From the NCBI GenBank assembly GCA_028829895.1, contig CM054181.1, forward strand, positions 3,992,501 to 4,056,500: 64,000 nucleotides of DNA, given 5' to 3'. The notes beneath the pieces are model-generated. The model made no database searches. It was not told the DNA's origin and saw nothing but the letters and a program-made list of their open reading frames with translations. Made by a program: the position numbers and the translations under genes. This document shows positions 57,701 through 64,000 of the stretch, one piece after another. This DNA comes from Sinotaia quadrata (Eukaryota > Mollusca > Gastropoda > Architaenioglossa > Viviparidae). Each line of letters opens with the position of its first letter. Position 1 is the stretch's first letter.

Positions 57701-60700
57701 GTAATTTTCACCTTGACAGCAGATCTAAAAGATTTAATTATGAACAAGCTTTAAATGAAACTGTCTCTTTCAGAGCCCATTCTCTCTTTCAATGCTGAAA
57801 CATAAAAAGTCTCATTTCTTTTTTCAAATAAATAATTGTATGTTCTTGAGGTGTTGACCTAGATTAAAAGGCCATTTTATTGCTTGCATAACAGTTCATA
57901 GCAAAATTTTATTATATATCTGCTTCTTATTGCTGTTACCTTTTCAACAAAAAAATTGTCAGGTTTTAAAGGTTTTTATTTTTTACTTTTAACCAACATC
58001 AAATAATGCTAGATTTTGAAAAATATCTTAAAATTTATGACAGCATGACTGCAAAGCTTTATTTCCCCAATGCAGTGATCAGTTAATATATTGATATATT
58101 CTGATAACAGCACAATATAAGTCCCTTAGCTGTGGATAATTATCCTACTGGCATGAGCATAATTAAAAGTAAAAGTAAAATACAAACATGCTGATTTTGG
58201 TAAAACTTTACAATGTTTTCTGAAGGATATTGATTCCTCTGTCCTCAAAACTCTTGAGGCAATTTATATAGGTCATATCTCACATGTTTCGATCTAGAGG
58301 GGTCACTATCTGTAAGTAGACTTTGTTACAGTTGTTAACTACATGTTTCGATCTAGAGGGGTCACTATCTGTAAGTAGACTTTGTTACAGTTGTTAACTA
58401 CATGTTTCGATCTAGAGGAGTCACTATCTGTAAATAGACTTTGTTACAGTTGTTATGAACAACTACATGTAGCACTATTTATGGCCAGTTATATTTTTGA
58501 AGTAATCAGAGGATTAATCATGGTGAGAGTGGTTATCTCATGATATTGCTTTTAAGAAATAATTGTTAATAGATACTGCATCTTGAAGTACTTAACAGTA
58601 AAGGGTGACATTAAACGTGCTCTTTCAATAAATTTAAAGCATCATTTTGACACCAATTGCACTGTTGAAATAAATAAAATAACAATGCAATTTTCAGATC
58701 TTGTTGGACTGGATCAATGATGAGCTGGCTGATCATCGCATCATCGTCAAGGACATTGAGGAAGATTTGTTTGATGGACAGATTCTTCAGAAGTTAATTG
58801 GTAAGTTACTAAGTTTGTTAGTGCCACTTTTGTGAAAACTCAGATATCTCTTTTGGGTAATGTACTGTGTGATCCTGCACCCCTGTTCTAGAAGTGGTCA
58901 GCGTAGTGTGCAATCATTGATCTTGATAGCAGGGCAGAGAATTGCAATTAAAATTTTCTGGAGACTGTTAGCTCGAATGTGTACCTTATCCAGTGTTAGT
59001 TTAAATAAATGGTTACTCTTTGGTTTTGATAACTAATGGAAGAGACATGACTGTTTTTAAATATTGCTGATTGCCCTTGTGGCATATAATTGGTTGGTAG
59101 ATTGTTGGTCACTTATTTTTTTTTTTTAATATTTAATTTTTTTTAAAACTGTTCTCGTCATTTACTACGTTAAGTGTTTTGTTTCTATTTTACTGTTATT
59201 TCTTTTCTGTCGTACTTTTTTCAGAGAAACTTGCCAAGGTAAAAGTTGAAGCGCCAGAAGTTACACAGTCTGAAATCGGACAGAAGCAAAAATTGCGTGT
59301 TGTATTGGACTATATCAATCATATGCTCAATCTCCCACCTGTTTGGAATCAGCAGAAATGGAGCGTAGATAGTGAGTATTACTGAATGAATTTCACAAAG
59401 GTAGTGAGTAAGTGTTTGTAAATTAGGACATAGTGAGTTGTATTTCTGGATTGGAGTGTAGGTAGTGAGTATTACTGAATGAATTTCACAAAGGTAGTAA
59501 CTAAGTAAGTGTTTGTAGATTAGGACATAGTTGCAGTTTCTGGATAGGAGCATTGTAAATAGTAATGATGATTGAATTGATACAGATTGAATTAGGCCAG
59601 AGTGAGTTGTAATTTCTGGATTGGTGCACACATGAATGTCAATGACTGGATTGGAGCACATATAATGAGTAGCAGTGATTGGATTAGTAGGTAGTATTAA
59701 TTGGATTAGAGAATATTATTGAGTAGCAAATCTTGGAGCACATAAAGTGAGCTTTAATGATTAGATGGAGAGTAGATACTGAATAGTAGAGATTAAATTG
59801 GAGTGTAAATAGTAAGTAGTTTTTAATTGGAAATTTGAGAGTGGGGAAAAAGTGCACATGATACCACGGCATTTATGAGTTTATTATTTATTTATGGATT
59901 GATATAATTTAAATGAGTATTTAAATACATTAATCACATTAATTTTGATAATGTGTAAAATAGAAATTGGGGCAGGTCATTTGTGAGTAAAAATGTTTTG
60001 TTCCTTTGATATCCATACAGGTACAAGCAGTTTAATTTAGAGAGTTGGCTAAAAATATATTTATATCTACATTATTTAATGTTAAAATCAGTATTGAGAA
60101 ACACCTTGCATTAATACACAATTTAATGAAAATTATTTTTCTTTTCCTGTGCCTTACAAATGTGTAGGTGTTCACACCAAAAATTTGGTTGCAATTTTGC
60201 ACTTGCTAGTGGCATTAGCTCGTCATTTCCGGGCTCCAGTCCGCCTGCCAGAGAATGTCTGTGTAACTTTGCTGGTTGTTCAGGTTAGTGTGGAAAATTT
60301 TAGAAGCTGCTTATTATATTAGTAACTCTATTCTTAAATATTATAAATTATTTGCTTTTTAAAAATAAGTATGGTTGCAACTGCAGATTTTATATCTAAG
60401 GTTTTTACATTTTTGGTTTATTAGTTTTCTTGATTTGTCTTTCTATTAAGATTGTGATTTTTGTTAGTGTGTGTTTTCTTAGACTAGTTTCTATTAAAAT
60501 CTTTTATTTATCCAGAAAATTGATGGTGGATTGCAGACTCGACGAGTAACAGAAGAAATCACCTCAACCAATGAGTAAGCAATTACTGTTTTTTTTTCTC
60601 CCTTATGTTCTATACTGTATGTAGAAATAAATGGGTTTTTCATAAATATGCTGGTTTTTTTGTCAAACAAAATAGCAGCGAGTGATTGATTCTACAACAA

Positions 60701-61919
60701 ATTATGTTTTTCTCTTCCCTTAATTTTGCATAAATTACATTATCAAAATTGAATTATGAAGACACGTTCACTCGCCACGTATTATCTCCCCTTAATTTTA
60801 CGTCCATTTTTGATCACAGAATGTGATGTAAATTTTAAAAATCTCCCTGTCTATTGCATTCTGAAACTGGTTATTTAAAATGGTGGACATCTTGGAACTG
60901 TACAATGATAATAAGATTTTTTTAATTTTATATCATTGATAGTAAGAATTTTTTTCTGGATAATTTAACTCACAGTTAATGCACCACTGATATAAAATGT
61001 GCAAAAACATTTTAAATTTACTGTGTACTTAATTAAGAAAAAATCATAGTTTTGGACTGGCTTGTAAACTTTAGTCATTTGAAAGAAGAGGGCGAATAGA
61101 GCTTGGGTTTGTTCCATGTATTCTCCTCAATCAACCAGAACATGTATTAACCCCAACTTACACCTGCACACATGATGTGTGACAGGATCCCCTCAGCCCT
61201 CTGCTGGTTGAATCAGAAGCCTAAAGTTCATCATCACGAGGTGGGGTGGAGAAGGATATACCACTAGCAATACCAGAAACTGGCAGACTTTTAATTAACT
61301 AATTTGTGTTTCTCATAGTATAATGCACTGTTTGGTCACCAAGTTGCATTCAGTCATTAGTGCATTGACCACTAAACATATTTTAGATTTTAAAATTATT
61401 TCTGTTTTTATTCAGAAGGAAAAATCTTATAGTTTTTGACATGATTGTTTATAGATTTTTTAATTTCAAATTATGTTTGCAAAATGAACAAACTAATATA
61501 CATGGTTTCCTTGGTACATGTTATCTGCAATTTTATCCCTTGTTATTTTGTTACATAATTTTGTTGTTGTTATATCCTTTATTTTTGGCATTGTTTTGTT
61601 TTTGTTATATTTTTAGCAGCCATCCTTTTTCATTCACACATATATAAATGTATTATTTTTCTTAACATTCTGATTAATCCAGTCATGGATAATCCGGAAT
61701 CTGCTGTATAAACAGAGGTCATATTTATTATTGAGATATTCAGACACTTTCACTTATAAAAAGTGCATTTTAATGCCTCTGTAAGTAAAATTGCAACAAA
61801 TATCCTTAAATTAATTGTTTAAGAAAGTAGCATTGTCCATAAAAAAAACAACAACTGCTTCTTATGTTCTTATGCTTAGTCAGACAAACTAAAGAAATGT
61901 TTTTATTTTATTGAAATAA

Positions 61920-61953
<34 letters not shown>

Positions 61954-64000
61954 CTTTAAGTGTGTATAAGTGTATATTTATGATTATATAATAATTTATC
62001 CTTCCATTTCTGGTTTAATCTGTGTATTTCTCTTTCTTTTCAGTGATATTGGAGCAAGATTTGGTAAGTCATTGTGTACATTTTTTTGTATGCACTTAAT
62101 ACATTTCACTTAAGGCTATTATGAACTTGGTTTTGACGAACAAAACTTTCAAAAAAAAATATGAGATGAACAATACTACCACAGTGTTAAATAAATGTTA
62201 AAAGAAAGGTCAAATTTTTAAAGATAGATGCATTAAATTTTAAATTCTAAAGGTAACTTAAAATGGACAAAATTTTAAGTACAATTATTAGTACTGGCAA
62301 GAAGAAAAATGATGATTTACATTGACTTTTCATTGTTTCTTTTCCAGAGAGAGATGCCTTTGATACATTATTCGATCATGCACCGGACAAGCTGAATGTA
62401 GTGAAGAAAGTAAGATTTTGCATAGCGTAATACTTAAATTCAAATGGCTTAATATGCAGTAGACTCTTGCACCGGATAAGCTGAATGTAGTGAAGAAAGT
62501 CAGATTTTGCATAGCTTAATACTAAAATTCAAATGGTTTAATATGCAGTAGACTCTTGCACCGGACAAGCTGAATGTCGTAAAGAAATATTTTGCTTAGC
62601 TTAATACTAAAATTCAAATGGCTTAATATGCAGTAGACTCTTGCTAATGAACTATATTTGGGGAGGTATAGACTGGTTTTTGCATTAATCCAGGCTTGAA
62701 AATGTATACTTTTATTAGAATATATTATTTACATGGGGTATTGATGAGCTTTTGTTGTTTTTTTAACTGTTTTATTGCAAATTCACTATATAGTATTAAC
62801 ATTTCTGATATAGATTTTAGAACATCAGAATTTAATTTTATCTTACAAAGTGTTAAGTAAATTTTATTAGTTATATATTTAAAAATGAAAGATACTTCAA
62901 ACTGGCATCATTAATTGTGTTTAAAGGAATGCTTTTTTTAAAATCGGTTTATTATTTTGCTGACATATCAGTAGAGAAAAACATTGTACAATGAAAAGGA
63001 TATGATTAAGAAGAAATTTAATTAGTCACATGGTCAGAGATGTGCATCTCTGACATTTTGTTTATACTACTCTATGAATATTGAATAAACACTATAATTT
63101 ATATTAATGATATAAATCATTATAAATCATCATTGTTTGAGGCTTAAAAAAAATAATTCTTTATTCTTTATCTACAGTCTATTTTAAAACAGTAATATTA
63201 TTTATAAAGTTTTGTATATATATATATAAGAGTTTTAAGATAAAATATCAAATTGTGATTATAGTGTCTCTTTATTTTAAGTTTCCTGTGATATACACAA
63301 TAGTTACACTTATAGTAACCATTCTTGAGAAACATTTAAAGTAATCTTTTTTGAGAGACATTTCATAGATTCTTTCAGTGTACAAAGATCATTGAATTGA
63401 ATGATATTTATTGGTATTTTTTTTAAACCTATTTTTTTCTTTCTTACAGACGCTGGTGACTTTTGTTAATAAACAATTGGTGAAAGTTAATTTGGAAGTG
63501 ACAGATCTTGATACACAGGTATAAACAGTATTTAAGTATTCATGCATAACAGAAAAAATTACCTCTGATAATCTAGATGTCTGTGTATACCTAAAATGAT
63601 ATAGCAGATTTAAAAAAAACATCTGGCATATCAAGGCTCTAAAATCTGTCAGTAATCCCAATGAAAAATAATAATGAAAAGTATAAATATCCCATCTCTT
63701 GATATTGAAACAGGCTTCACTGCTGGCCAAAATAAATTTTTGTTGTGTGCAGTTAGTTTTCACTGTAAATCATAAATACTTTTAAATGTGCATTCATGCA
63801 CACACACATCCAAGCATGCATGTCTGCTCATACACTAATATGCAAATACTTTGAATTGCATTTTGTTATTGTTTTTCTATCAGAGGTAATTATGAGAGTA
63901 TTTGGATTGTTTTCAGTTTCACGATGGAGTTTTTCTAGTCATGTTAATGGGATTACTTGAAGGTTATTTTGTGCCTCTGTACAACTTTCATCTCACACCT
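54054..64000 (+). CDS. PARVA: Parvin, actopaxin family (eleven exons, 3' end beyond window)
   Basis: Exons: 54054-54162, 55879-55968, 56675-56745, 58698-58800, 59225-59371, 60168-60283, 60516-60574, 62044-62063, 62348-62409, 63450-63518 and 63917 to the edge. Phases agree at every junction; 310 residues are covered against about 370 in full-length parvins. Parvin binds ILK (with PINCH) and paxillin and links integrins to actin at adhesion sites. After a short N-terminus (MATSPTTPTG, KKKIKEVNELQEE) CH1 spans about residues 86-195 (LLDWINDELADHRIIVKDIE, EVTQSEIGQKQKL, LVAILHLLVALARHFRAP). A linker with RRVTEEIT leads to ERDAFDTLFDHAPDKLNVVK, then CH2 starts (TFVNKQL, GVFLVMLMGLLEGYFVPL). The match to animal alpha/beta-parvins is strong; invertebrates usually have one parvin, so the symbol marks the family. 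Exon 8 has only 20 nt. Donors of exons 2, 5 and 9 are embedded in tandem duplications. Confidence 0.96.
54732..54786. repeat. (GT)n microsatellite
   Basis: About 27 GT units lie in parvin intron 1. Confidence 0.97.
54925..55270. mobile_element. Dispersed repeat B, second copy (parvin intron 1)
   Basis: Collinear blocks match 39646-40215: ATTTCTAAACATCCTGGCA, GTGACCAGTAACTTTTATAA (related to GTAGCCAGCAACTATAATG) and GGTTAAAAGTGGA. The 41-bp expansion seen in the other copy is absent. Confidence 0.65.
55947..56272. repeat. Tandem triplication of the parvin exon-2 donor region
   Basis: Units of 104, 113 and about 108 bp start GGTCCAGAAGGATACCA at 55947, 56051 and 56164. Unit 1 is the exon-2 end with its donor (CTTG|GTAAGG at 55969). 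Unit 2 keeps a good donor (TTTG|GTAAGG at 56082). Unit 3 has lost it (CTTG|ATAAGG). Confidence 0.95.
58282..58455. repeat. 59-bp tandem repeat, 3 copies (parvin intron 3)
   Basis: The unit is ACATGTTTCGATCTAGAGGG plus GTCACTATCTGTAAGTAGAC and TTTGTTACAGTTGTTAACT. It contains TGTAAGTAG, a donor-like word, but no exon match. Confidence 0.94.
59356..59580. repeat. Duplication of the parvin exon-5 donor region
   Basis: The exon-5 end (GGAGCGTAGATA|GTGAGTATTACTG) recurs about 94 bp downstream as GGAGTGTAGGTAGTGAGTATTACTG, with the following ATGAATTTCACAAAGGTAGT. Weaker, shorter relatives (GGATTGGAGCA, TAGTGAGTAG) continue to about 59830. Confidence 0.85.
61921..61950. repeat. (GT)n microsatellite
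   Basis: About 15 GT units in parvin intron 7. Confidence 0.95.
62380..62642. repeat. Triplication of the parvin exon-9 donor region, 89-bp unit
   Basis: Units start GCACCGG(A/G/T)AAGCTGAATG at 62380, 62469 and 62558. Unit 1 is the exon end with AAGAAA|GTAAGA. Unit 2 reads AAGAAA|GTCAGA. Unit 3 reads AAGAAATATT, with the donor lost. Confidence 0.95.

Overview
The window is nuclear DNA of an animal: exons bounded by GT..AG introns, metazoan gene families, AT-rich non-coding sequence, microsatellites and no operons. I think a mollusc is the most likely source. The pointers are weak: lophotrochozoan-looking gene sequences, TTATCTCCC-type motifs that I associate with molluscan repeats (near 2905, 2990 and 60780), and many minisatellites. 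No species can be named.

Layout. 1-1,790: tandem repeats and microsatellites leading to a last exon (1,792-1,957, +) of a secreted cysteine-rich peptide of the agatoxin-like type. 2.4-8 kb: intergenic minisatellites and a probable foldback-type element (about 6.2-7.2 kb). 8,018-9,776: an old solo LTR. 10.3-13.9 kb (+): a probable decayed multi-exon gene whose exon edge has been amplified into a 72-bp array. 14.2-15.6 kb: low-complexity, coding-like relic. 16,592-22,169 (-): a two-exon secreted precursor with two knottin-like cysteine modules; its intron holds an array of about 26 copies of its own splice acceptor and a dead hAT transposon (18,077-19,441). 22.3-31 kb: more minisatellites, a dispersed repeat and a second solo LTR (27,296-28,791). 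31,062-39,482 (element on -): an apparently intact 8.4-kb Ty3/gypsy-type retrotransposon with almost identical 1,712-bp LTRs and one 1,475-codon gag-pol frame in which integrase precedes reverse transcriptase. 41,073-42,404 (-): an intronless F-box protein gene. 48,519-48,672 (-): an unassigned terminal coding exon. 49,772-51,899 (-): TSPO, complete in three coding exons. 54,054 to the window end (+): parvin, eleven exons seen, the end of CH2 missing.

Common themes. First, short tandem arrays repeatedly straddle exon-intron junctions: the acceptor of the cysteine-rich precursor, three parvin donors, and one donor of the decayed gene. Exon-edge sequence and splice-site copies have been multiplied into introns. 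Second, all three LTR-type insertions recognised sit inside minisatellite arrays, each with 5-bp target-site duplications. Third, the intact retrotransposon has the copia-like pol order known for the Gmr1 group of gypsy-like elements. TSPO (outer mitochondrial membrane) and parvin (integrin adhesion) are divergently arranged but functionally unrelated.
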